A DNA stretch of 64,000 nt, taken from NCBI GenBank assembly GCA_008921705.1, contig VFFE01008529.1:660866-724865 (forward strand), given 5' to 3'. The stretch comes from Burhinus oedicnemus. Its lineage: Eukaryota > Chordata > Aves > Charadriiformes > Burhinidae. The position numbers and the translations under genes are program-made. Below the pieces are notes generated by a model. The model was given only the letters and a program-made list of their open reading frames with translations, had not been told where the DNA came from and did not search any database. Numbering within the stretch: position 1 is the stretch's first letter; every line of letters starts with the position of its first letter. Below, in pieces: positions 49,235 to 63,425 of the stretch.

Positions 49235-49255
49235 CATATATATATATATATATAT
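49235..49255. repeat. (AT)n microsatellite
   Basis: Ten AT units without interruption, in a segment where further tata- and catacat-rich sequence continues to about 49640. Confidence 0.9.
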
Positions 49256-49259
49256 GCAA

Positions 49260-52200
49260 AAATATTGAAAATAAATCAGTGTATATTTCAAAACATAACA
49301 ATTGCAATTATGAATCTATACATCCATGTCCAAAAAATACGACATCCATAAGTACATGCATATGTTTGTATGTCTATATACATACATAGACATGTATATA
49401 TACATACACTGATACTCATGCATTTGCAGAAGCCTTTGCTACAGATTGCTATATAAAACAGGCGCGTATTCAGTGTAAGATATCTTACTGTCATTTGAAA
49501 ACCTGCATACATATTTTGCATCAAAGAATGGATGCATTATTGAAATGACCATAGTCTTTAAATTACTTTATTTCTACATATAGGTATGCATGTGTATTTG
49601 CATACACATGACCAGAAATGACTGCTATGCTATATCTGGTTTTGCAATAACATAGGTATATAACTGACAGATAATAGTCTTACACATACACATAAATTAC
49701 ATAGTCACACACTGTAAACAACTACATTTCTACTGCATATGCAGCCATTAAATTTTTTAGGCATATCTTTACGATATCTTACAATGATCTGTTTTCAAGG
49801 AGATGCACGGATTTGTATTAAATCCTGCAGATATGTAACTTGGTAAAATGTTAAAACTAGGAACCTGGCAACTCCACATACAGACATGCATTTACTGGCA
49901 AAAGGTCTTCCTCTCTTTCGGAGCCTTGTCGAGCCCGCTGCAGTGGAGAGGGCTGACTGCAGAGTGTTTGGGCTCTAACCTGGGGTAGGACTGCGCTCCC
50001 CTCCCTTGTTTGCACAGTACCTGATATTCTTGACTGACTCCCTTAAACACTAACAAGTAATCACTATAAGCAGTATAGCTAATATATGAACGATGAAGGT
50101 GATGTAACATCCTCCCCACTGTTAAAAAGTCTCAAAAAAATTGTCCTACCATTTCTCCACTGCCCTCCACAGATTCCTTACAAGATCTCCAAGGTTACTT
50201 TCAGAGGTCTATTCAGTTTTAACTTTGCTCTGGTTTTATAAAAAGCCTACCACAACATAAGGAGACTCTCAAGCCCAGATCTTCTACCCCTAACCTTAGG
50301 GTGCGGAGAAGCAGGTTCTCCGTGTTCACTAAGTTACGTATTTGCATGAGTTTGATTTCAGTAGGAGGTAAAGATGGAAGAGGAAAATATATAGTTAGAA
50401 CAGAATTATCCAATGTTTGATGGAAGATTATTTTTGCACATTTTGTGATAAGAATAAAATGTGTTGAATGTATAGGTGTTTTGAGCAGCAAATAACAATG
50501 CTTCAGTTGATCAAACAATTCATAATAATGACTTCTTGCTAAAATATATTGCATTTTTTTTCTTTGGGAAGAAAGCATATTTACTGCACGTCACCAGTTT
50601 TGCTGTGATGAATGTTAAACTTCTTGAGTTAATGAGCAAAGCTAGTAAAGTAAGCAACAATAATTTAGTTGGTTATTTATTTTATTACACTGAGAAACTG
50701 GCTGACAATTTTAGCTTTTCCCCTTGGAATTGCCAGCAACAAAAAGCTTTTTCTTGTCTCTGTATATATTAGACTGTTTAAAATCATAGTCTAGATTTCA
50801 GCCAGAGGGAAACTGCCATCTTTTTAAGTACATTCTTAAATTTTGTGTGTGCACGCATGAACATTAAAATGTTAAAAATTTGGACGGTTTGCTTGGAAAT
50901 AATTTCAATCACTTTGCAAGTACAAGGTTCAATACAAAACATACAATTATCATAGCTTTTCCTGCATTTTTTGATATAAGGTCTTTATCTTTTAATTTGT
51001 TTTATAAACTAAAAAAGGAGTTGTCTTCCACAATCTATCCCACAACTTAGTATTCATGCACTGTACCCAGCCGAAGGATAAAATAAGAGTTAACATGTAT
51101 TTATAGGACAGGTAGGAAAATACTTTTACTCACTATGCAGCCTCCCTAGAATTCCTTAATTGTAGTAAATTAAATTAAAGACAATAAATGGGCATGCCTA
51201 CTTGCCTACATCAAATTGACTACGTCCTATGCATAGTTAAGATTAAAGCCCAATTTCAAATGAACATGCTGTCAAGATTTCTTTTTTTTCTGGAATTAGT
51301 ATAAGTTATACCAGGTAGTTCAGATTTTACACTGATTTATATCTTACACCAACCATATGCCAGAGCAGAATATATCTTTCAAGGCCTGTTTTCCTTTACT
51401 TTTCTCCAATTCTAGTATAACCTTTATCTCTTGTCACTTTTATACAAAACATATAATACTGCAGACATCACTGGGTCATATGGAATAAGTTAAGAGGAGA
51501 AAAGCATCTACTCTTTACCACCAAAAGTAATATATAAATCCTTCTGACTCATTCTTCAGTTTAGTATTTTGAGAAGCCATTTCAGATACTTAGAGCTGAC
51601 ATCTATTTGGCTTTCAGTTGGTTTAAAGATCATGCAAGTCCCCAAGCTGCAGTAAATCTTAATGCAGAATTTCTGGGTTTTAGTGGGAAGCATAGAAAGT
51701 TTTCCTTGATATTCTTGATTTTTACATATTTTGCATGAAAATGATCACACATATGAAAAGAGAGATATTTTAGGAGAGCTATGTTTGAACATTATAAGAA
51801 CATTTCCCATGCTTTATTTTTGAATCCTGGTGGACTTGATTCAAACTCAGAGATATCCTACCCAATGGCTTTTCATCCAGAATTAAAACTCCACTGAAAG
51901 ATATATGAATTTAAAAACCTGCATTTAAATTGATGGAAACAAAAGAAATTACATGAGGAGTTTTTAAGACATGTTTTATGATGTATTTTTGTAATGAGAA
52001 AAACACAAGCACGCAGATGATGAGAGGAAGTTAATAGATAATTCAGTATGTCATTAATTCAGTAACTTTGAACTCTGAAGACTTTACTAGTTTTTAAGCA
52101 CAGTCATTTAATGAAAAAAAAGGCAAGCTGCTAACTCTGTGTCCACTTGCATGCCTATCAACAAAAGGAAAGAACGGTTTTCTTGCGAGAGTGAGAGGTT

Positions 52201-53740
52201 TCATATTCTTTCGATGCCTGTGTGCACAGGAGATGACCAAAACAGACTCCTAACTACATAGGAGTCCTGGTCTCGCACTTTTATATTAGGAGAGCCAGTC
52301 TTATCTGTAGTTTGACATAAATCAGGATAGCCTTCAAAAGCAACTCACTGTAACTCATGGGGAAAAGAGATATCACCAGATGGTACAACAACCTCAAACC
52401 GAGCAAGTGTCAGTTATTGAGACTTGGTACTCCACGCTCACACTTGTGTGTGACAAGCGGCATCATGCACAGTACGTAACCACAGCCCTTCGTGCCAGCT
52501 TCTGCCAGGAGAGGTGTTCGTTCCCTTTCCGACACATGCTGGGTCTTTCCTATGTGATAGGTCACCACATCCCCCCGTTGGGGAAACCCCCAAACCATAG
52601 CAGAATCCACGTGTGGTTTCCAGCAGGTTCATACATTTCGACAGGTAAAGACAAGCATGCCAAGTTCAGCCCCACCCTCATCCCTTAGGACATTACACTT
52701 CTGCTTGGCTTCTGTAACCAAAGACTAAATGCAATTCCCTGTGCAAAAGAAATACGACACAGACACAGCGGCAAGCAATTGTGCAGGGTGGGAAAAATCA
52801 AAGAATCTGCAACAAACGCAGGGCACAGCCACAAGCGGGGCTAGGCAGAAGCAAATACTCCCATACCCACCCTGCGAGGAACACACGCATGCAGTAAGCG
52901 TTCAGACCATGTTGCCAGCTATCCTCCAGCTGCCGTGACAGCAGTGACAACAATCTTCTGACAGCCTCCAGCAGAACGTGGCCTGCTGGGGCTATTGCTC
53001 CCTGCTACTTTGGCAGCTGCTTGTTTTAGACCCGATACACCAAGGTTTTGTACCCATGACTTCCAGTGCTTATGCTCACTGCTGCATTACAGAGGTTTTG
53101 CTGGCTCCACATGTCTCCCCTTCCACTGTAGACTGACACTTTTGGTGGATTAGGAAGGTTTTCCAGCTCTTCAGTGACATAAGAACTGAAGCATAACTAA
53201 ATTCTGCTAAGCACATATGAAACTGTATTTGGTTTTGTGGAGAAGAGCTAATGGTAGGCTACAGCCCACAAATTTTGTTGTTATATTGCTTTGTTGTATT
53301 TGTATAATCCTGCCCAGTATTTTAAAGCTGTAATGCTTTAATAGTGGGACTGAGACAGCTGCAGCCAACTTCCTTTCTTAATTACTACGCTGGGGTTATC
53401 CCATTTTTCAGCTGTAAGCTGTACTCACAGCATGGAAACATTTGAAAACTGCTGATCTAATAAAACCACACAGCACTGGCCAAAAAGTGACAACCTAATT
53501 TGGAAATGATGTTAAGCTGTGTAGCGTGATGCCTGAAATGTCACGTTAAGACTTTGAAAAAGGCAAGTTACTTCTTTCATTTCTTTTCAAACCATAATCA
53601 AAAGCATTATAAAAAATCCTGCAATTTTTCACTGTATGGTCAATGCCAAATCGAATGAATAGCTTCCATAGTGCATTCAGTAATGTTCAACTGTTTCTTA
53701 ACGAAAACTATAGAATCACAGCACCAACATTTTACAAAGA
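49260..53740. other. Intergenic AT-rich stretch, no gene recognised
   Basis: About 4.5 kb of strongly AT-rich sequence. No splice-supported exon, CR1 tail or RNA gene was seen. The frames at 50219-50578 and 52380-52688 carry no recognisable motif. Confidence 0.5.
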
Positions 53741-53742
53741 AA

Positions 53743-53743
<1 letters not shown>

Positions 53744-53773
<30 letters not shown>
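53744..53773. repeat. (TG)n microsatellite
   Basis: Fifteen TG units, followed by short degenerate gcatgtgcg sequence. Confidence 0.95.
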
Positions 53774-53774
<1 letters not shown>

Positions 53775-55452
53775 ATGTGCGTTTGCTTTAGAGAGAAGAG
53801 GTATTTTTCATTGAAAATCCTTTTCATTTAAAGCTCCTAACCCAGCTGCTGTTACGCATCTGGAGCTGCACAGCAAAAGCAAGAGGAAAAACAGCAGAAT
53901 TTCATCTCCCTGCCTGGGTGTCCTCCCGGCTGGTTATCAAAAAGTGTCACTGAGAAAAGCTCCTCGGGAGCTTCCGCTGGTGCAGCCCCGCTGCTCTACA
54001 AGACGGGCCAGAGGCACAGCCTGCAAGACTGCCACCACAATTTCTGCTCGTTTCCTGTGTGCTCTCAGTATATTGCAAAGCATCCACTTACATCTTTAAG
54101 GATTTATATGGCTTGCCCCTCGCTGTACAAGAGATTGCCTCCCTGATATCACTGGCACTGGCAGCTGTTACCAGCTGAAGTGACTTTTGCATGTCTCTTG
54201 GTTGCTGGGTTTATGCAGCAGGGAGAGTGCTTTCATTTCATCCCCAAATTCACACTCCCAGTGTAGCAGCTGAGCCAGAATCTGTTGAACTTCTACATAT
54301 AAACATTTTCTTGAGAAAGCTGGTCACCAAGCTGGAAAAGCATTTTTGGTAACTTTCTGGAAGTATAGCTCCAACTTCATGGTTTTACTGTGCTGCATGT
54401 AGATATAGGGACTGTCTTCTGACACAGGCAATCATGTGAGGCCTGATGCTCCTCTGCCATGAGGCCATCTCACACTGCTTTGGCACAGTAAAATTCCCTT
54501 AAAATGGGATTAAATGACTGTAATTTACAGACACTTTGCCCTGTCAATGGACTATGAATTTGTGTCTTGCTACACATGAGAATCAAGTCCATTTTTTAAA
54601 TTTTAATTCTTTGCTCTGGAACTTAGATAGGAAGTACAGATTACTTATAAGAACACAGATTCTCTCTAAATACAAAACCACTACTTTTCCTAGTTTGTAG
54701 CATCTAATCTAGTGAATTACGCCTCACCAAGGTCTAGTCTCTCAGTGTAGCAGGAAGCAAGTACACGTGGGGCTTTTCTACCCTGCGGTTACTACCCAAG
54801 TCTCAAACACGGTATTCACATCAAGTCTGTACACACTGTCTCTGGTAAACTGGACTTGTGCTATACATCTTCAGATGTGTCTTTGAAAAATGAGATTAAA
54901 TCCCATTCTAAAGTCAAGTGAGTATACACGTATGGTCTTTTTTACTGGAACATTTGTAAACATCCACTGATTCTAAATGGTGGGTTTTGGAAATGTGAAA
55001 TACAAAGCAGCACAATGCAGTGCACAATCCCACCTTATTCTGACAGCAGCAGCAGATGGGCATGTACTGACACCACAAAAAATGCTGACAGATCTGCTTG
55101 CTAACAACTATTCTCATTCATCCTACCTTTTTCCTCTGCAAGTATGTTCTTCAGGATAAATCCTGTGTTAAAGCTGGCCTCCTCCAGATGCCACAGCCCC
55201 ACTCCCACCCCACAGGTGGAAACACAGCTGAAAGAAGAAGTTAGAAAATCTTAAAGCCACATTCAGAGTTTTTGCGGGGACCTGTGTTAGAGAGATGGTT
55301 CCGGCCTCTGAGTGCTTCCTCCTCATTCACCTTTTAGATTAACTACCTCTCATTTGCAATGTGGCAGGACCATCCCACCGCCACTAGAGCATCATAAGAT
55401 GCAGGGTTTGTAAGCAGAATCTAGAAATGGGTGTGCACAGATGTACACACGT

Positions 55453-55469
55453 ACACACACACACACACA
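55453..55469. repeat. Short (AC)n microsatellite
   Basis: About eight AC units followed by atata; just before it lies the related tract tgtacacacg. Confidence 0.85.
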
Positions 55470-58400
55470 TATACTGGTCTCTAAGGGAGTCCCACACCAT
55501 GAGCATGCCACGGTTGGCTCAGAAAGCAGAGGAGAAGAAGCCGTGGGGGTGAGATGAAAGCAGAGTTACAGCCGCGGCCATTTAGACGGCAAATGACGCC
55601 CTTCCATCTCAGAAGGCAGCAGAGGCGCTTGTTAGACCCAGCAGGGCCAGGCAGCCACTGGAACCAGAGCCAGTGACAGATATATTGGCAAATCAAAAAT
55701 ACTTTGAATCTCACTTCAATCCTAAGAACCTAAATTTCACCTTTGTCAAATTCTCACAATAAAATCTTCACCTAAATTTGCTTGGGAACATTTAAGACGA
55801 AGTGGAACAGTTTTCTCATAACCATGATGTACTTGACAAAAGGGGAAGAAAGCCATCCTTTGAGGTGTTGCAGGTTTACACATGCCTATCTCTCCTGGGT
55901 TCATACAACAGCAAAGGGGATCAGAATCAAGCCAACCATTTTTAGAGTAATTCCCGTTTTCTCTCTTTTTTCTTACATCAGTTAACGTGGAAAATACTGG
56001 CATGGCACAGCCCATCACACCCCTCTTTCTACTTTTATACAAGGCCTTTTACACTGAAGTGGAAACAAATTCTGGAACAAATGAAAATCCAGAAGAGACA
56101 CAACCTGGGGCAGGATTAGACCACTGTTTAAGAGGATATCACAATACCGAGTATTTAACAGATGGTATTAAAAGTAAAACCGATTATGTGAATCAATTTC
56201 ACCAACTTATTAATAAAAGTAACACTAAAGATACTGAATTTGATTCAGAATATCAATTCACATTAAGATATTTCAAAAAAAAAAAGAAAACGCAAAGAAC
56301 TCACCAGATGCAGGAAGCTGAAAGCGGCTGTTGGAAATGAACGTTACGGAAGTCAACTATTCTAGACGAGACAGGGGAAGAAAAACAGAAGAGTGGCGTT
56401 CTGTGCTCTCGGCGTTTTCAGATAGACTTCTATTTTAGTAGATTAGAACAATTATATTATTGAAAGAAAAAAAACCCCAAACCTCAGGAGGTAACCAGAG
56501 ACCACTGCATGTACAGGCCAAATTAGTCCTGGCAACTGGGTCTAGCTCATCCGGAGGCAGCAGTGACAGCAGACCCAGATGTAGTGTGACGAGAAATAGC
56601 GGAGTGGTTTAGGGTAAGTCAGCTTCCTGGTGAGAGCTCCTCAGCTCTGCCTGTGTGGGTTTTGTTGTGGGTTGGTATATGAGTGTATATGTCTTTCTCT
56701 CTTTGGTGACTATGGGAGCAGATGTAAAAACCCTGAAGATGGGGGAGGGGGGCAAAACCTCCGGGCTGCAGAAAGCGCTCTCTGCGCACTCTGCTGCTCC
56801 TACAGCCACCTCCTCTCTGCTCCAGCGGTGAACGGCACAGCGCAGCCCAGCACCTGCTACACCCGCGAGGACAAAAGGAGCGGATCGACAACGGCCCGCC
56901 AGTGCTACCTGTGATTCACACTCCAGTAGCGTGAACGAGACTCGGGATATTTTTATGCAAGCTGGAATATGGTCCTGCCTTTAAAAAAAACAGAGTATAT
57001 GTGTTTAGTTGACCTTGTACAAAACCCAAGGCAGGTACTTCTGGGCTGATTCAATGTTGTTCTATACAGATTTGTTGTAATTCAGTGAGGATCCCCCAGT
57101 AGCATTGGTTAGGATTAACCAGAATCATTTTACTAGCATACATGTCCTCTCTTCCGCCAGCACAAGGAGGTTGAGCAGGAGGAGGGACCACAGGCATGGA
57201 GACTCCCACCTTTCCCAGCATAGACAACTTGAGCTGGCCAGGCTCTCATCACTTCCAGCTTTCCTACCACAACACTGAAAGCAAAGCTCTGATGATAGTT
57301 TCAGAATTTCAAGTGCCACGTCTATGGTCTATACGTCAGGAGCTGTGAGCACAGGAGGTTGTCCACTTTGGCAATCAGACCGCAGGGAGGGCATTCCTGT
57401 CCCGTAATCCTGAAACAGCCCAAGAGCCTTGGCATGGCAGGGGAGCTGCCCCAGAGCTGAACATGAGGAGCCCCGATGACCAGCGTGGTAGGCTGGCTGC
57501 TCCTCAGTCGGAGGCATGAGCAGTGAGTTTCCCAGCAGCCTCGAAACAGGCCCCGGAGACAGAGAAATGGAATCACAGTCCTTTTCAGAAAAAGTTTTGG
57601 GCTCAGTGAAGACATTTCAGACCATCTCTAGCCATGAAGCAATAGGGACAGGCTGCCTAATCCAGATCTAAAGCCATGTATTTTGCATTCCTTCCAGGAT
57701 AGGAACTCTCTGAAGATGAATTTGTCCACATTAACATTATGACAGTACCATGCATTCCAAGATAAAGTCATACCGCTTCCAAGAATGATTAAAAACCAAC
57801 AGAATAAATTACAAGATAAAGCAAAAAGGAAACAAAACAATAATTTATGTGTAGATAAAAGGCAGTTTGTGCCAAAAATATAAATAGCTGCTGCAAGAAT
57901 ATAACCTGTGTAAACATGCTGTAAACCTGCCGATACGAAGCTTGCAGATCAGTGCTGCACAGTTAGGCTGGGGAATCAATTTTTTTCTTGTCCCTATGGA
58001 ATGAAATTAATTCAGTTAATTATCAACAGGGATGAAGGTAAGGAAGGGTGGCTCACAGAAGGCATTTTTGGAGTACTGTCTTCTTAAAAGCTTCAATCTT
58101 CTTTTTAGTTTGAGACAAGATTTTGGATAAGGGGCTTCAGCACATTATCAGTTTATGTGAGAACTTGTGTTACTCAGTTTTCACATTAAACACCTATTCT
58201 TCTGTTTTTAACCGGGTTTGGGTTTCCCAATACCAGTGCATGCAATCAGGCAATAAGTTTCCATTGCGATCATGATAAAGAAAATCAGACACCCAAACAT
58301 TCTGAAATGTTTCCACCAGAACGCTGCGGCTTGTCAGAAGTAGAGAAATAAATACCATTCGCAAATTATATTGATATAAATGTCTTTGGTGATCATCACC

Positions 58401-61379
58401 CATTTTAGGTCTGCTACAGATAGCAGCTGCTTAAAAATGCAACTACTCTTTTCTGTTTTGCGCTGCAGACTAATCCAGATGTGAGGCCATCTGGCTAAGC
58501 AGTTTGCATTTTGGATAAAGAGCGCATCCATCTGTAAAATACTTCATAAACAACTTTTGAATCGAGTGAGCTCAGCGAAAAACCAAGACTGTAGAATAAG
58601 AAACGTGTTCTAATCCGTCTTGATTTCCACCCATTTCCCTCCACTGTGCTTCCTGGAGCATCTGGACCCAATAACTTGCTAAAAATAGTTGAATGTCATT
58701 TATTTTTGTTTCTTCCATTCTTTTGAGGTTTTGTGAATAAAAATTTGAGACCTTTCTTAGAGATGCACATGCTTCGTGCACTTGCTCCATGACTTCACTT
58801 CCTAGTGACCTGGAACTCCACGAAGAGACCCTCAGCTCCAGGCCCTCTGCACAACATGTAGGCAATTCCAAAGTTAGGTGTAATATGGCAGCCTGACACG
58901 TTTCTCTTGATCCTTGCTTTTTTTTTTGTCTTTCTTACTGCAGTTTTTCTGCTCCTTTTCACCTCTTCATGCTGTGCAACGAAGGGGAACATCTGGCTGT
59001 GAGAGAATATTGTTAATACATTCAAAAATACGTTGCTTCTCCTTTTTTTAAAACTCAGTATGAGTCATTATCTGGGACTTTCAGAAACAAACACTTTGTT
59101 GTGGAAAATATTTATGGGGGTGTAGTGGAGGTTTGCAAATTATTTTTGCATTGAAAAGTAAGTTGACTGCAAAAATTAAAGTCTTAAACCTCAAGTAACT
59201 AAGGGTTTATGATCAATTATGTAAAATAACGTTATCCAGGGTTTTGTCATGTAAAGACATGGGCCAGTTTACAATGAAAGGTCACATTTATCTCTTAATC
59301 CACTGATTTCTGTCTCACTTGGAGAAACCAGCAGGCTGCTGATGTTAGGAAGGGGTTTGAGATCAAGGAAGGAAGCTATTCCTGTCCCCCCTGCCTGATT
59401 TCCTTTTTGTTCTCAGATTTGCTCAGCTCTGATTTTGGTCTGCCTCCAATAGTATGGTATGTTCAATGCTCAGGAAGTAAACCATGACACTCAATACCCA
59501 TCGTATTTAGCCCTTCAAGCCTTTCCTCTCTCCTAGATGATCATTATATTACACAAAATAAAGCTAATTGTTGCTTATGTCTAGGCACTGCACCAGAGAT
59601 ATAAACAACACACAAAAAGTGTACTTATTTGGTTAAAAAAAAGCCCTTTTTTTTTTTTTGTTAACATTTTCAAAAGGAGGGAGTACATTTTTAGTATGTG
59701 GTCAACACGCCAGACGTGTGTTGGGAAAACTGGGATGTGGCTATTTGCTTTCCCTCAGGTTTCCGGGCAGTACAGGGGAAATCAGGTATGTTGCCCAAGA
59801 CCCATCTCAACCTGGGGGTGAAAGCACTCCCTTCCTAGCAATAGATACCTCAGAGAAAGGGAGGCTTCCTCGTAGCATGGCAGAGAGCATTGCTAAAGGC
59901 TCTGAAGTTGACTGGGCACAGCAACTTCTGAAGCATTACTCATTGTCAGAGAAATAAATGTGAAAGGGGAAATGAAAATGCAGTTTCACAAGCAGTTCCT
60001 ACATGGATTTTGGTAAAACTCTCACACTATTAATTACTTTGCCTTATGAATTTAGGCTCTGGTTCCTCAGCAAGCTAACACAGTGGTTAGACCCCCCTTG
60101 GTTTTGGTATTGCAGTGGCACAAACTGAAGCACGTGGTGATAAAAGAGAATCCAAAACCTAGCATGAGGTGGGCTCCTGACACATCGTGTGGAGAAGACT
60201 AGAGGTCTTCAGAGCGTGAGTCAAAGCCCTCCAGCATACTTGAGGCTGGAGCGTGCCTGACAGAGAAGCCTCAATGCAGGAGCATGCCTGAAATGCCACC
60301 CCCATTAAACCCATACGCTTCTGAAGACAAAGCAGGCAGACTTCCCCACTTTCTGAGACCACAGCCTTCAGCAGTCTTAACTACAGAACTACTCTTTACT
60401 ACTTTTATATGTTTTCCTGCTGTGTACAGGCTACTGATTAGCTGCTTCTCTGGGTATTCCTCTTGAGACTGGGTTGTATGACAAAACTAACGCTTACACA
60501 CTTCTTTTTTCTTGGTATCTGATGAGCAGAAACCAGTGTGCTAACTTCCTAGCACAATTCCTCCCATGACGCCAGTGCAGAGCGGGCGGTCAGGACAACG
60601 TATGGGAAGTGTTTTCCTCCAGGGCAATATGAAAACCTACTTCCCCTTTCTTGAAAGCGAAACATGTTTAGGAACTGCTCTGAGGGTTACTTAATTCCCC
60701 CATCTCTCATTCTTAGATATTCTAGCATAAAAGCGATCACACTACTGAGAACAAATTCAATCTTCTTCCCCCAAATCAGGTACTAAGTCCTGAAATACCC
60801 ATCCGCCCTATTGAGGGAACAAGATTTCTTCTGCGTTTGCCCACTGTTGTTTTTCTGCTGGAGCTCTGAGGAGATATTTGCAGCCCAGCGGGGCACAGAG
60901 TGCCCACGCAGCCCTGGAGCTGGCAAGGAGAGGGCAAGAGTGGCCGGGCAGGCAGGTGGCTTGTGACGGGAGGACAGACGGTGGCCAGGGCCACAGGGCG
61001 GGCAGAGGAGAGCCCTGGCAGGGCTCGGCAGCCCCAGGGTCCCAGGGGCAGCCCTCTGCTGCCGGCAAACACTTCCACACACGTAGCGTGCAAGCCCACA
61101 TCTGCTTCTGGAAATTGTCCGACTTCTGCAATTTTCTCTCTCCCTAGGGACATTCACACTTCCTTCGCCCATCTGGATTTAATGCAAAATTAGTCCCAGT
61201 GGCTTTGCTGAAGCCATGGAGGAGGCCGCAGCGGTTTTCTCTGTGAAATCGCACCCAGCCCAAGGCTACGCCATGGCTTCAGGGCCAGGTCAGCTTGCCA
61301 CACTCACCCCCTGGCCTTGCCCATGGCTGGCAGCAGCTGAGGTGCTCCCCAGCGCTGCTGCCCGGGCGAGAAAACGCTG

Positions 61380-61800
61380 ACGGAGGCCAGAAGCGCTGAG
61401 GAAACGCTGGTTCCTCCTTTCACCCCGCCTGGGAGGGCAGAGAGCTGAGCTCTGTCACAGCAGGGAAGTGCCGGAGGAAGCAGCTTTTCTCACCAGCCCT
61501 GCTGCGAGGTGGCCCCAGGCCAGGCCCCGGTGGCCAGCCCGCCCCGGGGCTCCCCCTTCCCTGCCTCCCCAGCAGCCCAGGAAACCGCAGCTGAGGGCAG
61601 CTCGGCTCCCAGGCCCAGGGGAACCGCCAGCAACATATGGACACCGAGCACACAGCTTCCCCGGGGCACCCGCCCGCACCAAGCGGGACCGGGTGCTCCT
61701 CTCCCCCCTTGCCCCAGGGGCTGCCTCTGCCCCTGCCCCGCTCCACTTGCGCAGCTTCCTGCCCCGCAGCACTGCCCTGCCTCCTTATTTCTGCAGCTTC
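61380..61800. promoter_or_regulatory. GC-rich island of unknown role
   Basis: G+C is high, with moderate CpG, over about 420 bp. It creates open frames up to 240 codons (61468-62190) whose content is proline, alanine and glycine rich and not family-like. No core promoter element was identified. Confidence 0.3.
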
Positions 61801-62180
61801 TTCGCGAGCCTCCTCAGGAAAAGAAATGTCAGCACAAACTCAGGCCTCCTGCCCCAGCAAACTCAGAAGGCTTTGGGAGTTCCTCTTGGGAAAATCAGCA
61901 AGATGAAGGCAGCAGCTGGCTTTATTTTCAATGTGCTTTTCCCCACTTCCTCCTGTTTTGAAGGAGGAGATGGGGACAGTCGTACCGTGCAGTCTCTGGC
62001 TCCCTTCTTCACCAGCCAGCTTCTAGTCCGTGAACATGGAGATGTCTTCCCAGAGGAAGGCTCAGACCAGAAGCCTGACGTAGGTACCCTGAATTGCTCC
62101 CAAAGGGCTCTCTGGGGGAAGCCCCCTGGCCAGCCAGGGTGCATCATCCCTCCTGGGACGTTCTGTTCTCTCTGCAGTAT

Positions 62181-62213
62181 ATCAAGATAGCCAGGAAACA
62201 TGGCTATCTTGGT
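62181..62213. repeat. 11-bp perfect inverted repeat (hairpin)
   Basis: caagatagcca (62183-62193) pairs exactly with tggctatcttg (62201-62211) around a 7-nt loop. In RNA the stem extends by a G-U and an A-U pair to 13. No known hairpin RNA is recognised. Confidence 0.7.
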
Positions 62214-63425
62214 AAATGCTGAAAAGCTGAAGCTCCCAGTCACCCGTGGCTTGCCTATATGGCACTGCAAGACAGTAAAAGGGGATAATCTGGAAGGGCA
62301 AGAGGGAAACACAGGTGAGAAAGACTACTTTTACCCTGACTTAGAGGTGGGAATCCAAGGCAATGCCTTGTGAGTTAGCCAACACAGAGCAAACACTGTT
62401 ACGCAGAGCTCCCACAGCCCAACTTGACAGGACAACCGCTCCTCCATTTACAGACCAAATTGATTAAATTTGTGGCACAGACAGCATATTTCCATTGCTT
62501 GCTCTCCTGTCCAATGTGTACGACCAGCCATGGATGTGTAAGAAGGAGGAGGGTCCTGTTTCTCAGGATAACACAAAAATAATAATGATCCATACAGTTG
62601 CTTACCAAGCTTGTAGAAAGAGCAATCGTCATAGCAGCACTGCCACACTCCAATGTCCTACTGCCCAAAGAAAGTCGCAGATAGCACGTCCTGAGCACAC
62701 AGAGGAAATGCAGCAGCATTTAATATTTCTACTATTGTTTTAGCACTTCCCAAATCATGTAAGATATCTCCTGAGCCATATGAAAAAACGTTCCCTACTC
62801 ACAAGGAGTACACAAATTAGTTTTAGACCCAACACCATGACAGAGGACACAAAACAGCTTAGGACAATAAGGAGGAAATCAAGATGGTGGCTTTTATCCT
62901 GTGCTCCCCCTCAGTTCTTTCTGTTGCGCAGCTTGAGTTAAAGATCACACAGCACCACAGCACAAGGGTCTCCAGCCATGGGTCCTCTGGCGGCACTGGG
63001 CATAGATGCATGGCTGCCTTTTTCAAAACCTGAAGTGGCAGGGATTGCCTAAATGTCCATTGTGGAATGGATGCCAAAAGCCCCATTTGTTCTTGAAAAA
63101 GCTACCGAAACTGCAAGTCCTCCCCACCCCCAAAGTCTGCAACACAGTCTTTGTCTCAGTCAAGACAAAGATCTGTAGCATTCTTAAAATATGAAAGCTA
63201 CATAAATAAAGCTAAAAGAAAACCCAAAACCTGAACACGGTACAAAACAAGTCGCTCACAGGATGTTGAGCCCTATTTACTACACTTAATTCAGCAAGAC
63301 CTCTGAATGGTGCATCCCAGCGACGGTCTGCTTTGAGATGCTGGTTTGGATACATCAGCACTGCTCTGCTGGAGCTGGAGGAAATGGGGTGCCCCAGCAG
63401 TAGTGCCCCATCCATGCATGATACC

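Larger units (their letters stand above)
53780..63425. other. Intergenic stretch, no gene recognised
   Basis: About 9.6 kb with a short (AC)n at 55453-55469, an A-run/T-run near 59633-59660, and GC-rich islands at about 60840-61080 and 61380-61800 that produce long overlapping frames on both strands. A 117-codon frame at 55987-56340 ends in a lysine run and resembles nothing I know. N4BP2, expected on this side of RHOH from synteny, is not visible. Confidence 0.45.

Noticed and set aside
55987..56340. 117-codon plus-strand frame with a lysine-rich end
   Set aside because: The lysine run comes from an A tract, there is no homology I recognise, and no promoter or splice context.
61468..62190. 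240-codon plus-strand frame over a GC-rich island
   Set aside because: Several overlapping frames on both strands are equally open; the content is low-complexity proline/alanine/serine and not family-like.
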